From UBA6623 sp965217195 (GTDB lineage: Bacteria > Acidobacteriota > Terriglobia > Bryobacterales > UBA6623), in NCBI GenBank assembly GCA_965217195.1, contig CBDCHL010000004.1, positions 1,529,607-1,593,606 of the forward strand: 64,000 nt of DNA, written 5' to 3'. Of this stretch, positions 53,915-63,787 are shown in pieces. The position numbers and the translations under genes are program-made. Positions within the stretch are counted from its first letter, which is position 1; each line of letters opens with the position of its first letter. The notes under the pieces were generated by a model. The model was not told the DNA's origin. It saw nothing but the letters and a program-made list of their open reading frames with translations, and searched no databases.

Positions 53915-56335
53915 GTGCGGAGGTTCGTCGAGTGCGTCCCATGGATCGTCACGGGGTTGTGGTTCGGGTCGTCGATCGCCACGGCCGAGAATGCACCCCT
54001 TGGCAGCTTTCGAGGCACCGTTGTCGCAAGCGCGGACGGCCGTGCCGTTCCCGGCGCCGTCATCGAGGTAGAGGGAACGGCCCTGAACACGGTCGCCAAT
54101 GCCGTGGGTCGCTTCGCCATTGATAACGTTGCTACAGGCGAAGCGGTCGTCGTCGTGCGGGCCGCGGGCTTTCTCGACCTTCGCGTACCCGCCCTGTAAA
54201 TCGAAGCCGACCAGCGGCTGGAACTGCGCGTCGAACTGGAGGCCACTCCGAATCTCATGGAGCGCATCCAAGTGACCGCGACGAAGTCGGCTCTCAGTAT
54301 CGGCGAGGTTCCCGCGCAAACAGACGTGGTGGACCGAGAGAGCATCGATCGTCGAGGCGACCAAGAACTGACGCAGGCCATCTCGCACGTTCCCGGCCTC
54401 GTCGTCAGCACGCAGGCGGGTTCATTCGAATCGGTAGCGCTGCGCGGCATGCCTCGTGATGGCAACGAATTCACCAACACGCTGTTGCTCATCGACGGCG
54501 TGCCGCAGACGGACTCGCGCAACAGTGCCCGAGTCGTTAATTTGCCTATCAACGATGCCGGCAGTATCGAGGTCGTGCGGGGTCCGAATTCGGCGTTATA
54601 CGGCCGCACCGCCGTGGGCGGAGCGATCAACGTGCTCACCGCTGATCCAACCCCCGAGCACCGCTTTGGCGTGGATTTCACCACCGGCGAATTCGGAACG
54701 TTGAAAGGTGTCGCCAGAGCTTCGGGACCGCTGGGCCGCTGGGGCGGCTACTATGTTTCCGTTGCCCGGGAACATAACGAAGGGTACTTCAGCGGTCCGA
54801 TTGACTTCGATGTTGACGAAACGGCGGCATTCGGAAAGCTTACCTTCGTGCCGGACAGGAAGTCATTCGGCAGCGTCAGCCTCAACGGCGTCGTTTCCGA
54901 CAACAGCACTCCGACCAACGTCCCTATCATCGACGGGCGATTGTTGAGCGATATCGACCGGCGGTTCGATCGCCGCACCAGCCTGAACTTTCCGGGTCCG
55001 AACTATCATCAGGAGGAGTCACGCTTCACCGTCAACTACACCCGCTCACTTTCCGATTCGGTCCGGTTCGTGGAAGTCTTCGGGTACCGGCCGATCCAAT
55101 ACAAATTCATCGACGACGGTGATGTGATCGGAGGCCCTTTCGATCTCGAAGCCAACACCCTCACGATGTTTCCTTTCGAGCTCGAAACCGACGAGGACAT
55201 CTTCTACCAGGAGCTGAGACTCGAAGCGGCCCCCGAGTTCGGCCGCGTCAAGAGTTCCCTGATCGTCGGCGGATCCTACGAGCGAACCGGCGGCTTCAGC
55301 GCGGGCAACTTGATCTTTACCGACCCGGATCTCTTCGGGTGGACGCTGAATTATCTCAATCCGGTCTTCCCGCCCAGAGACGACTGGCAATTCTTCCGCT
55401 TCGGCGGCAACGACTACAACTTGGGTATCACCGGTTTCTTCGCGCAGTACATGATCGAGCCGACAAGCCGCTGGGTGATGACGGTAGGCGGTCGATACGA
55501 TCGCCTCGCACTCGATAATACGCTGACGTTCCGCGACGGGAACCCGCTGGTCGAAGACACATTCGATGCCTTCAGCCCGAAGCTCAGTTCGACGTTCAAA
55601 CTTCTCGGCGTCGAGGACGACGGCGGACCCATCGTCAATGCCTACGCAACCTATTCTCAAGCGTTCCTCCCGCCGCGTCGACCCAGTCAGCTACGGCCCG
55701 GCGACGAGCAAATCGAATTGATTCCCGAAGACGTCGACAACTACGAAGTGGGTGTCAAGGGCAGTGTCCTCGGCGGCGCGCTCTCATTCGAGGGCGCCTA
55801 TTTCCGAATGCACCGCGACGGCATTGTGACCACCGTGCGCCAAGGCCCCTTCTTCCTCCCGACCAACGCAGGCAAACACAAGTACAGAGGATTCGAGACC
55901 GGTGTCCGCTGGCGGCCGGCCCACAAACTGACGACCTACCTCAACGCGTCGTTTTATCGGAACCGCTTCGGGGACTTCGTGATCGAATCCTCGCGCGGGG
56001 ACACGGTGTTGACCGGCAACCGCCTGCCGATTTCGCCGGATCGAGTCGTCAACGGCGGGGCCGTTTATTCGCCCGCGCCGTTCGTTGATTTCACGCTTGA
56101 CGTGAAGCACGTCGGCAGCGTGAAAGTAGACCAGCGCAACACCTTCGAACTCGACCCGTACACGCTGGTTGATGCGGCTGTGACGTGGCGCCGCGGGCCG
56201 GCGCGGATCACGCTTTCCGCTCACAATCTCTTCGACACGGAGTACTTCTGGAACGGCGATATCTCGGCCGGCCAGTCCGCGGATATTGGGCGGCCGCGTC
56301 AAGTCCTCGTCACGACCTCGTTCGTTTTCCAATGA
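53915..56335 (+). pseudogene. TonB-dependent receptor with one in-frame stop
   Basis: Signal peptide (RRFVECVPWIVTGLWFGSSIATA), carboxypeptidase-regulatory domain (about 35-95: GSFRGTVVASADGRAVPGAVIEVEG), then TAA at 54197-54199. The same frame continues without shift: plug (IQVTATKSALSIGEVPAQTDVV, VVRGPNSALYGRTAVGGAINV) and a 22-strand barrel to the C-terminal strand VLVTTSFVFQ. Only one codon separates it from an intact about 806-residue receptor of normal length. It could be a nonsense mutation, a sequencing error or, less likely, readthrough. It would import large ligands or sugars across the outer membrane. Confidence 0.88.
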
Positions 56336-56345
56336 GGTACACCTG

Positions 56346-57395
56346 ATGGCCGGCCGGTTGCCGCGGTATGCCGTTCGAAGGGTGCTGATCTACACGCACC
56401 GTTGGCTTGGCATCGCCGGGGGGCTGCTCTTTATCGCGTGGTTCGTCTCGGGCCTGGTGATGATGTACGAGCGCATGCCGAGCTTGTCGCCCGAAGAGCG
56501 TCTTCGAAGATTGCCGGCATTGGATCTTTCCAAGTTGGAGGTCGCGCCCGCCGACGCCGCCCGGGGGCTCCGATACCGACCCGACCGGTTTCGCGTGGGC
56601 ATGCTGGGTGACCGGCCCGTCTACCGATTCGTTCGCGGCGGCGAGTGGGCCACCGTCTTTGGAGACGACGGGCAGCTCCTCGACGGGCTGACCGCCGAGA
56701 AGGCGATGACGCTTGCACGGCAATTCGAACCCAACCTCGCAATGAACGCTCGGTACGATACGCGTCTCATCGACGCCGATCAGTGGACCCTTCAATTAGG
56801 GCGCTTAATGCCGATGCACCGCATTGCGTTGGACGATCCCGACGACACCTATGTCTACGTTTCCGACCGCACGGGTGAAGTCGTGATGAAGACAACACGC
56901 TCCGGACGAGGCTGGTCTTACTTGGGAAGCGTTCTGCATTGGCTCTACTTCACGCCTTTTCGGCGCCATTCGGCCCTCTGGATCAATTCCGTTATCGGGC
57001 TGTCGTTGGCGGGGTGCCTGCTGTCGTTGTCGGGACTGGTCTGGGGCATCCAGCGGTTCTCCCTAACAACCCGGTATCGCGTGAAGCTTGTCCGTACCCG
57101 CTCTCCCTACGCGGGCTTGATGCTGTGGCACCACTACGCGGGTCTGATCTTCGGCTTCACAACGTTTACGTGGATTCTGAGTGGCTGCCTGTCGCTGGAT
57201 CCTTGGAACTGGCATCCGGGTACCGCACCGACGGCGCAGCAGAAGGAAGCCGTTGCGGGTGGACCCCTGCGGCTCGATTTAGTGACTCCCAACCGGATTC
57301 GTCGCGGTGTGGAGGCGATCAGGTCGTCTTTTAACCCTCAAGAAGCTGGCTGGCCCCAGCTACTTGTCCAGGTTGCCGACTATACGTCCACTTGA
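56346..57395 (+). CDS. PepSY-domain membrane protein, probably C-terminally truncated
   Basis: 349 residues from ATG 56346, 10 bases after the receptor stop. First helix with YTHRWLGIAGGLLFIAWFVSG, PepSY-type periplasmic part (FEPNLAMNARYDTRLI), then LHWLYFTPFRRHSALW, a helix pair around LAGCLLSLSGLVWGIQRF and WHHYAGLIFGFTTFTWILSG. Family members (PepSY-associated TM, often iron- or flavin-reductase partners) are usually near 450-500 residues, so the end near 57395 looks premature. Likely co-expressed with the receptor for siderophore or metal reduction. Confidence 0.82.
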   Translation: MAGRLPRYAVRRVLIYTHRWLGIAGGLLFIAWFVSGLVMMYERMPSLSPEERLRRLPALDLSKLEVAPADAARGLRYRPDRFRVGMLGDRPVYRFVRGGEWATVFGDDGQLLDGLTAEKAMTLARQFEPNLAMNARYDTRLIDADQWTLQLGRLMPMHRIALDDPDDTYVYVSDRTGEVVMKTTRSGRGWSYLGSVLHWLYFTPFRRHSALWINSVIGLSLAGCLLSLSGLVWGIQRFSLTTRYRVKLVRTRSPYAGLMLWHHYAGLIFGFTTFTWILSGCLSLDPWNWHPGTAPTAQQKEAVAGGPLRLDLVTPNRIRRGVEAIRSSFNPQEAGWPQLLVQVADYTST

Positions 57396-57548
57396 AGCTG
57401 AAATCGGGCTAAGTGTCTTTGTTGCAGTATGCTACGTGCTAACGACCGTTGATTGCTAGTGGTATCTCTTCCTGCCTTCGGAGCCACCGAGTTGAAGCTT
57501 CGCTAGGACCCCCCGATCGCGTCAAGCCTTCAGGAGATACCTGGCGGG
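57396..57548. other. Junction between PepSY gene end and DUF262-like fragment
   Basis: Contains no supported gene. The PepSY frame and the following gene both look cut here, so a deletion or insertion junction is likely. Confidence 0.45.
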
Positions 57549-58928
57549 ATGTGTGTCGAGCGGAGGCTGCAATCGCCCTCTACTCGCGTTGCCGCTTTGA
57601 GGGAGAGGATGTGGAGCCAGCGGAACGCAACTCTACGACGATTTCAGCGATGCTCTGGGCTTCCAGCCTTAGACTTCTTCGATAACCAACTGCCACTAGC
57701 GGAGAAAACCGCCACGGAGTTCGGCGGAACCCACTACAGGAATCTCCCTGACACCGTTGGAGATAAGTTTGATGACTACGAAATCGAATTCGACGAGATC
57801 ACGGAGGCAAGCGAGGAGGAGGTCAAGGCGTTCTTTCAGCGCCTTCAGGAAGGTCTTCCCCTCACAGCCGCTGAAAAGCTGAACTCAATTCATAGCAAGT
57901 TGAGAGACTTCGTATTCCGTTTCGCGCAGCATCCCTTTTTCAACAAGGTCAGCGCTTCAGACAGACGCTACGGTCGTTTTGACATTCTTGCCAAAGCGGC
58001 CGCGATCGAAATCGACGGAATCGAGGTCGGGCTCCGGTACGATGATCTCCGAGCCGTTTTCGAAAGCCAGTCCGAGTTTTCTGAACACTCAAACGTCGCA
58101 AAGCGACTCGGGGCCGCTCTTGACTTCGCGGATGCCGGTTTTGACGATCAAGCAGGGCGTTTCTTGCGCAACAGAACGATCACTCAGTCCCTCCTGACTC
58201 TGATATGCCGTCTAGTGCAGTCCGGCAGGGCCAACGGTCACGAGCAACGGCTTTGCAGGTTCTTTCTGGAATTCATGGAGCAGTTGAACAAACAGGTCGA
58301 ACTCGGCCGCAGTGCCACGGACTCGGACTATCTCGAATTCCAGCGCACTGTGAGCGCGAACATTAAGGGCGGCCCCGTGATCCGTCAGCGGGTCCTGTTG
58401 CGAAAACTCCTCGCCGCCGATCCTGCATTCATCGAGATGTTCGATCCCGCAACCGTCCTCGAAAGTGGCCTCAAAGCCTCCGTAGCGTCCGATAGTAGAC
58501 AGATTGTCAATCTGATTGGACAGTCAAATGAGCAGTACTCATCCCAGCACGGAAAAGACCTTTTCAAAGCAACCAACAGGACCTCTCAGGTCCAGGCCAA
58601 TCTCGGACAGGTTGTCGCCGACTTCGACCAATACAAATCATTCGTGGATGACCTGTACTTTCTTTTTCACGAGAGTGTAGGCACTCGTCTGGAGGGAAAT
58701 GTCCCAGTGTCCTTCCAAGACGTCAATACACTTCGTACAGACCGCCAACACGATGTCGATCACGGTAAGAAGACGAAGGTGAAAGCCAAGAAGCTGGAGA
58801 TAGGTCAAGTCTGCCAGAAATACGCGGGTGCGCCGTCACCCGCTGGCCTTGCGCCGGAGCGGTTTATCGTGCTGCAAGCCAACCTGCTGAGCGCTCTCAA
58901 GCGGGACATAGCGCAACTGACGCCATGA
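57549..58928 (+). CDS. DUF262/GmrSD-like protein, N-terminally altered
   Basis: 459 residues. From about residue 42 it matches the DUF262 family: DFFDNQLPLAEKTATEFGGTHYRNLP, YEIEFDEITEASEEEVKAFFQRLQEGLPLTAAEKLNSI, with the ParB-like DGQQR motif that normally precedes absent. The first 40 residues (ERRLQSPSTRVAALRERMW) have Arg/Ser-rich, non-native character, so the true N-terminus was probably lost. Helical C-terminal half unidentified. DUF262 proteins include the GmrSD type IV restriction enzymes and other defence components; without the motif, nuclease activity is doubtful. Confidence 0.6.
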   Translation: MCVERRLQSPSTRVAALRERMWSQRNATLRRFQRCSGLPALDFFDNQLPLAEKTATEFGGTHYRNLPDTVGDKFDDYEIEFDEITEASEEEVKAFFQRLQEGLPLTAAEKLNSIHSKLRDFVFRFAQHPFFNKVSASDRRYGRFDILAKAAAIEIDGIEVGLRYDDLRAVFESQSEFSEHSNVAKRLGAALDFADAGFDDQAGRFLRNRTITQSLLTLICRLVQSGRANGHEQRLCRFFLEFMEQLNKQVELGRSATDSDYLEFQRTVSANIKGGPVIRQRVLLRKLLAADPAFIEMFDPATVLESGLKASVASDSRQIVNLIGQSNEQYSSQHGKDLFKATNRTSQVQANLGQVVADFDQYKSFVDDLYFLFHESVGTRLEGNVPVSFQDVNTLRTDRQHDVDHGKKTKVKAKKLEIGQVCQKYAGAPSPAGLAPERFIVLQANLLSALKRDIAQLTP

Positions 58929-59268
58929 CTAGGCTGCGCTGGCGAACATGCGCCAAGCGGGTGGAGTTGCAGAGAGATTCCTGAAATTTAGGAGCCGGCT
59001 GGAGGACGCATTCACTGCCCACGGGCGAGCCACTTGGCAGCGAAGCGTCCAACAATCGGGCACACCGCTTACGCGTAGTGCCGGCCTCCAAGAGACCCGC
59101 GGCTTCGTAGTCCCCTCCACCCCTGCCGCACTGGTCGGCGCCTTGGTCCACTTGACATAGACAAGGTCCCGGCATATGCGGCATACTGGCCGTTGCTGTC
59201 CGCCTTGGCGGACCGGAAGCAACCGACCGCATCGCCGCGGCCGAGGCAATAGCGGGAGGAGGCTACAC
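58929..59268. other. Intergenic region with a degenerate member of the AGACCTGCGG repeat family
   Basis: About 340 bases. Segment 59066-59105 resembles the core of the 118-bp repeats (GCGTAGTGCC..CCAAGAGACCCGCGGC). No gene supported. The right end carries GGGAGGAGG, ribosome site of the next gene. Confidence 0.5.
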
Positions 59269-60102
59269 ATGAAAGATCGATTAGGTAGTGCAGTGATAGC
59301 CCTCGCCTTGGTCGGCGCTGCCGCCCTGGCGTGGCCGTCACCAGCCGCCGAACACGAGGCCTACAAGCCCGAACAAACGCCCGATGGCAAGCCCAACCTG
59401 AACGGGATTTGGCAAACCCTAGGCACCGCCTACTGGAACATCGAAGGCCACGCGGCACAATCGGGCCCGATTGTCGCGCTTGGCGCCGTCGGTGCGATCC
59501 CCGCCGGGCTGGGCGTCGTCGAGGGCGGCGAAATTCCGTATCAATCCTGGGCCGCGGAGAAAAGAAAACAGAACCGCGAAAAATGGGTGGAACTTGACCC
59601 CGTCGTCAAGTGCTACATGCCCGGCATCCCGCGCGCGACCTACATGCCGTTTCCGTTTCAGATTGTGCAGACACCCGAGCACATCTTGATTGCTTACGAA
59701 TTCGCAAGCGCCACGCGCGTCATTTACATGAACAAGCCGGATTTCGAGAGCCCCGCCGATACCTGGATGGGCCACTCGCGTGGGCACTGGGAAGGGGACA
59801 CGTTGGTTGTCGACGTGACGAGTTTCGTCGAACAGACGTGGTTCGACCGGGCCGGAAATTTCCACAGCGACCAGCTCCACGTCGTCGAGCGCTATACCCC
59901 TATCGGTCCGAACACGATCATGTACCAAGCCGAAATCGAAGATCCCAAGGTGTTCACACGCCCCTGGAAGATGAGCATGCCGCTCTATCGGCGCCTCGAA
60001 AAGAACGTTCAGCTACTGGAGTTCAAATGCGTCGAGTTTGCCGAAGAGCTGATGTACGGCCACCTTCGCAAGAAACCGAACGAAGAAGAGGCTGCTAAGT
60101 AA
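59269..60102 (+). CDS. Secreted hypothetical protein of acidobacterial type
   Basis: 277 residues from ATG 59269 with strong ribosome site GGGAGGAGG and signal peptide (LGSAVIALALVGAAALAWPSPAA). A recurrent start EQTPDGKPNLNGIWQTLG marks a family seen often in Acidobacteriota, usually next to DUF6152 proteins, as here. Other features: CYMPGIPRATYMPFPFQI and DTWMGHSRGHWEGDTLVVDVTSF. Function unknown, likely periplasmic. Confidence 0.78.
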   Translation: MKDRLGSAVIALALVGAAALAWPSPAAEHEAYKPEQTPDGKPNLNGIWQTLGTAYWNIEGHAAQSGPIVALGAVGAIPAGLGVVEGGEIPYQSWAAEKRKQNREKWVELDPVVKCYMPGIPRATYMPFPFQIVQTPEHILIAYEFASATRVIYMNKPDFESPADTWMGHSRGHWEGDTLVVDVTSFVEQTWFDRAGNFHSDQLHVVERYTPIGPNTIMYQAEIEDPKVFTRPWKMSMPLYRRLEKNVQLLEFKCVEFAEELMYGHLRKKPNEEEAAK

Positions 60103-60165
60103 CCCAGGCCCGGATTGCCGCGCGACAGTTGATAGACTACGGTCAAACAGCGGGAGGAAACTTCA

Positions 60166-60618
60166 ATGCGAATCAAGCTGCTCCATCATCGTGGCTGGAC
60201 AATCGGTGCCGCGGTCGTCTTGCTGATCGCGGCCGTCGCCGTCCCCGTTTGGGCCCACCACGCCTTTTCGGCCGAATTCGACGCCAACAAGCCGCTCAAG
60301 CTCCGGGGAACCGTGACCAAGATGGAATGGATCAATCCCCATGCCTGGATCCATATCGACGTCAAAGATAAGGACGGCAAGGTCGAGACGTGGATGATCG
60401 AAGGCGGCACGCCGAACACGCTGTTTCGGCGAGGCTTTACGAAGAAGTCCCTGCTGCCGGGAACCGAGATCGTAGTCGACGGCTATCAAGCTAAAGACGG
60501 CTCCATGAAAGCCAACGGCCGGGATCTCACGCTGCCCGACGGGCAAAAACTCTTCCTGGGCTCCTCGGGCACCGGCGCGCCGAGCGACGGAAGCGACCCA
60601 ACCGAACGCAAGCGCTAG
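60166..60618 (+). CDS. DUF6152 family secreted protein
   Basis: 150 residues. Signal region GAAVVLLIAAVAVPVWA, then HHAFSAEFDANKPLKLRGTVTKMEWINPHAWIHIDVKD, the family hallmark (HHAFSAEFD and WINPHAW). Small beta-barrel (OB-like) protein of unknown role, probably metal- or ligand-binding in the periplasm given the His pair. Second gene of a pair with the 59269 protein. Confidence 0.88.
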   Translation: MRIKLLHHRGWTIGAAVVLLIAAVAVPVWAHHAFSAEFDANKPLKLRGTVTKMEWINPHAWIHIDVKDKDGKVETWMIEGGTPNTLFRRGFTKKSLLPGTEIVVDGYQAKDGSMKANGRDLTLPDGQKLFLGSSGTGAPSDGSDPTERKR

Positions 60619-61223
60619 GCGCGGGACGGCTCGGATTCTCGCCGGACACTACCTTGATATACTTTCCGGCAACCCTGCTCGGAGCGTAAAACATGGCCGC
60701 ACGTACGCCGCATGCAAAGAACCACGGCGACCTAGCCGCGTCGGCATCGCGCTATGTCAAGGTCGACGATCTTCCTGAAACGGGTTTCCTAGTCGCCTCT
60801 GTGTTTGCCGATGCTGACGCGCCAAGTTTCTTGTTTTTTGGAAGTCCGAATTCCGGCTTCATGCGCCATCTCGGTTTGAGTATGCGAATACTTGCACGAG
60901 CAAGCAAACTTTCCCCTTTTCTGAGGACCTTGATCCATCCGCGACGCGAGCGCCTGAAAAACACCCCGCGTTCCTGGCCGAATGGTTGGTGCGCTGCTTG
61001 ACTCACCGCAACGAAGAGCGGACGGGACGGCGAGTGCTTGACTTCAGAAGTTGAGACAGGGTGTTCGGTTCCGGCTTGCTGCCTGGATGAGCACCCCCTT
61101 GCCCCCCGCGCCTCGAACCACGCGCGTCCTAGGGTCGCGAGGTAACCCTCTAGGACGTATTCTATCTCCACAAACGGCGTCCGTAAAGCAGGTAGTGTCT
61201 CAGTTTGAATCCAGCAGCCCAAC
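60619..61223. other. Gap with a possible truncated gene start
   Basis: An ATG at 60693 follows TATACT (60657-60662) and GGAG (60676-60679), and reads ARTPHAKNHGDLAASASRYVK + VDDLPE before losing protein-like character. It could be the first about 28 residues of a cupin-type protein (YVKVDDLP resembles ChrR-like starts). The rest of the gap shows no supported gene. Confidence 0.35.
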
Positions 61224-61506
61224 GATTTTATTATTGGCTGCTGCTGGCCGAGGGGCATCTTAACCGCACAGGCTGTTCGGCGACATGCTGGGGAGGATCT
61301 GGGCCTTGCCGTTGCCGAGCGGGTAGCGTTGCCCGGACGAGGATCAACAGCTTTTGGCTCCAAAAAACACTCTCGCAGGGAACGCAGGGAGCCGTGTCGG
61401 CCGGAGCGCCGTTCAGTCCGCTATCAACGTCTGTGAGCGGACGGACTAGCCCTGGCGCCTACCGGCGGAGGTGATGTAGTGCAGGGTTCAGCGCGAAAAG
61501 ACGTGG
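61224..61506 (+). mobile_element. IS1380-family remnant, copy 3
   Basis: Short 3' piece: FYYWLLLAEGHL, LFGDMLGRIWALPLPSG-stop, then the 3' end to GAAAAGACGTGG at 61506. Flank beyond differs from copies 1 and 2. It confirms the native transposase C-terminus (RIWALPLPSG) lost in copy 1. Confidence 0.82.
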
Positions 61507-61518
61507 TACGGTGTGAGC

Positions 61519-61573
61519 GGCGACACCTCTTGCGCGGACAACTGCTAGAATCTTTCCAGGAAGGAGTGTCGCC
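61519..61573. repeat. Inverted repeat GGCGACAC/GTGTCGCC
   Basis: 8-bp perfect arms (GGCGACAC at 61519-61526, complement at 61566-61573) 39 bases apart, upstream of the gluconate-dehydrogenase-type operon. Could be an operator or the ends of a small element; no target duplication seen. Confidence 0.4.
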
Positions 61574-61688
61574 GGCGGATAACTGGTGAGTTGGCTTGTT
61601 ATCACCATCTATTCGCGAAGGCATAGAGTAGAATAGCCACCGTGGCGCAGACGAGTACCATCAAGCGATGTCTCACGCGGCTGTTTTC

Positions 61689-62204
61689 ATGAGCAAACCC
61701 TTGAATCTCGAAACGATCACCCGACGAGATTTTCTCGCCACGACGGCGGCTGGGTCGGCTATAGTCGCGACCACGGCATCGGGTTGCAAAGCACCCAGCC
61801 CGATTCCAGATGTTCGCGTCGAGGGACTCGCTGACGACGTTGCCCGCTCCGCGGTACGAATGGCGCGGCTGCTCTATCCCCATGACGCCCTCTCGGATAC
61901 CACGTACGCGGATGTCGTCCAGGGGGTCGTCTCTGCCTCCGAAGCCCTGACCGCATGCTTTGAGGCGCTCAACGCCGCCCGTTCAACCGATTGGCTCGGT
62001 CTCGGCGAGGACGATCAGATCGCCGTCATGCAAGAGATCGAAGACAGCCCGTCCTTCGCAACCGTGCAAGATTTCGTCCGGGTCGCACTTTACAACCATC
62101 GGGACTTGTGGAAAGTCATCCGCTACCCGGGTTCGTCGCTCGAGTTCGGCGGCTACATCGACCGCGGTTTCGACGACATTGACTGGCTGCCCGAGGACGA
62201 TTGA
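61689..62204 (+). CDS. Gluconate 2-dehydrogenase subunit 3-like protein, Tat-exported
   Basis: 171 residues from ATG 61689 with twin-arginine signal (TRRDFLATTAAGSAIVATTASGC) that ends in a cysteine, possibly a lipobox. Helical body (RSAVRMARLLYPHDALSDTTYADVV; DFVRVALYNHRDLWKVIRYPG) matches the small subunit of membrane gluconate/GMC dehydrogenases. It chaperones export of the cofactor-loaded flavoprotein by the Tat route. Its TGA overlaps the ATG of the next gene (TGATG). Confidence 0.85.
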   Translation: MSKPLNLETITRRDFLATTAAGSAIVATTASGCKAPSPIPDVRVEGLADDVARSAVRMARLLYPHDALSDTTYADVVQGVVSASEALTACFEALNAARSTDWLGLGEDDQIAVMQEIEDSPSFATVQDFVRVALYNHRDLWKVIRYPGSSLEFGGYIDRGFDDIDWLPEDD

Positions 62205-63733
62205 TGGCGAAGACCTACGACCTAAACGACAACTCGGTCGTTGTCGTGATTGGTTCCGGCGCGGGCGGCGGCACGCTCTCGAACGAACTAGCTCAAAAGG
62301 GCATCGACATCGTCTGCTTGGAAGCCGGGTCTCGCCTGGAAATGTCCGACATCGTCCACGACCCACCCCTGATGGACCAGCGGATGGGCTGGCACGACAA
62401 ACGCTACGGACCCTACACCTGGCTTTGTAAGACCGTAGGCGGGACCACCGTGCGCTGGTCTGGAATGGCTTTTCGGTTCCAAGAGCACGAGTTCAAGCCC
62501 CTGACGACCTACGGCAAGCTCGACAACACAACGCTCATCGACTGGCCCCTCACACTCGCGGAGCTAGCGCCGTACTACGACCGCGCCGAAGACAAAATGA
62601 GTGTCTCGGGAACGCACGGCATCCCGCCTTCACCGGAGACCAACACGTTCAAGGTGCTCAGGGCCGGCGGGAAACGGGTTGGCTACAAGGAAATTGACAC
62701 CCGGAACGTGGCGATCAACTCGGTCGACCGAGACGGGCGCCCGGCATGTCGGCAGCTCGGGTTTTGCCATAGCGGCTGCGCCATTTCCGCAAAATGGTCG
62801 ACACTCTACACCGAGATCCCCAAGGCGGAAAGAACCGGGCATTTCGAGCTGCGGCCGAAGTCGATGGCGGTCAAGATCAACCACGACGGCGACCGCAAGG
62901 TGACGGGAGTCGTTTATGTCGATGAAAAAGGAGCCCTGCACGAGCAGAAAGCTCGCGCTGTGTCTGTCGCGGGAAATGTCGTCGAAACAACGCGTCTTCT
63001 GCTCAATTCCGAAACAATCCGATTCCCGGAAGGGCTCGCGAACTCGTCCGGCCACCTAGGCAGGAACTACATGCGACACCTGGTGGCGCATGTTTTTGCC
63101 GTGATGCCGGGTCCGGTAAACTCTCATCGAGGCACCCGGGCGGCAGGACTCGTTCGGGACGAACAGTACCACAAGCCGGGGCGGGGCTTCGCGGGAGGTT
63201 ACTTATTGACGACTTCAGCAAGTCCGCCGGACTGGAGCGCTCAAATGCTCGGGTGGGGTAAAGAGACGGCCGCATGGCTGGAACAGTACGACCACCAGGT
63301 AAAGATGTTCATCGTGGGCGAGGACCCGCCGCAAGAAAGCAATCGTATCCGCCTGCACCCAACAGAGAAAGATCACTACGGCCTGCCCGTCCCAGTCCTG
63401 GAGTATGCCGAGCACCCGAACACGACCGCCATGCGCGAGCATGCGGTAGCGGCGGGGAAGGCGGTGTTCGACTCGCTGGGGGCGACGCGGCTTTTCGGCA
63501 CCGAGGGCGTGCAGGTAACCTGTCACAACATGGGCGTCGCCCGCATGAGTGCGAATCCGCGAGAGGGCGTCTGCAACAAGTGGGGCCGGACGCACGATAT
63601 CCCCAATCTCTTCATTTCCGACGGCAGCGTCTTCACGTCTAGTGGTGCCGAGAACCCGACCCTCACGATCGTCGCGCTTGCTATCCGCCAAGCGGAGCAC
63701 ATAGCCGAGCAAATGAAGCGAGGTGCGGTTTGA
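62204..63733 (+). CDS. GMC oxidoreductase (gluconate 2-dehydrogenase flavoprotein type)
   Basis: 509 residues. FAD-binding motif VIGSGAGGGTLSNELAQKG (about 14-32) and LEAGSR; C-terminal catalytic part with CHNMGVARM (His) and ISDGSVFTSSGAENPTLTIVALA (Asn/Gly region). No own signal peptide, consistent with hitch-hiking export on the Tat-carrying subunit 3 just upstream. It oxidises a polyol, sugar acid or similar alcohol and passes electrons to a cytochrome or quinone. No cytochrome c subunit is visible before the window end. Confidence 0.92.
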   Translation: MAKTYDLNDNSVVVVIGSGAGGGTLSNELAQKGIDIVCLEAGSRLEMSDIVHDPPLMDQRMGWHDKRYGPYTWLCKTVGGTTVRWSGMAFRFQEHEFKPLTTYGKLDNTTLIDWPLTLAELAPYYDRAEDKMSVSGTHGIPPSPETNTFKVLRAGGKRVGYKEIDTRNVAINSVDRDGRPACRQLGFCHSGCAISAKWSTLYTEIPKAERTGHFELRPKSMAVKINHDGDRKVTGVVYVDEKGALHEQKARAVSVAGNVVETTRLLLNSETIRFPEGLANSSGHLGRNYMRHLVAHVFAVMPGPVNSHRGTRAAGLVRDEQYHKPGRGFAGGYLLTTSASPPDWSAQMLGWGKETAAWLEQYDHQVKMFIVGEDPPQESNRIRLHPTEKDHYGLPVPVLEYAEHPNTTAMREHAVAAGKAVFDSLGATRLFGTEGVQVTCHNMGVARMSANPREGVCNKWGRTHDIPNLFISDGSVFTSSGAENPTLTIVALAIRQAEHIAEQMKRGAV

Positions 63734-63787
63734 TCGGCCGTACCTGACGGCGGATCAAGCTGATGTCAAGGAAAAGAGACCATTTCA

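Noticed and set aside
60752..61363. 203-codon minus-strand frame near IS1380 copy 3
   Set aside because: Runs antisense through the IS remnant and lacks motifs.
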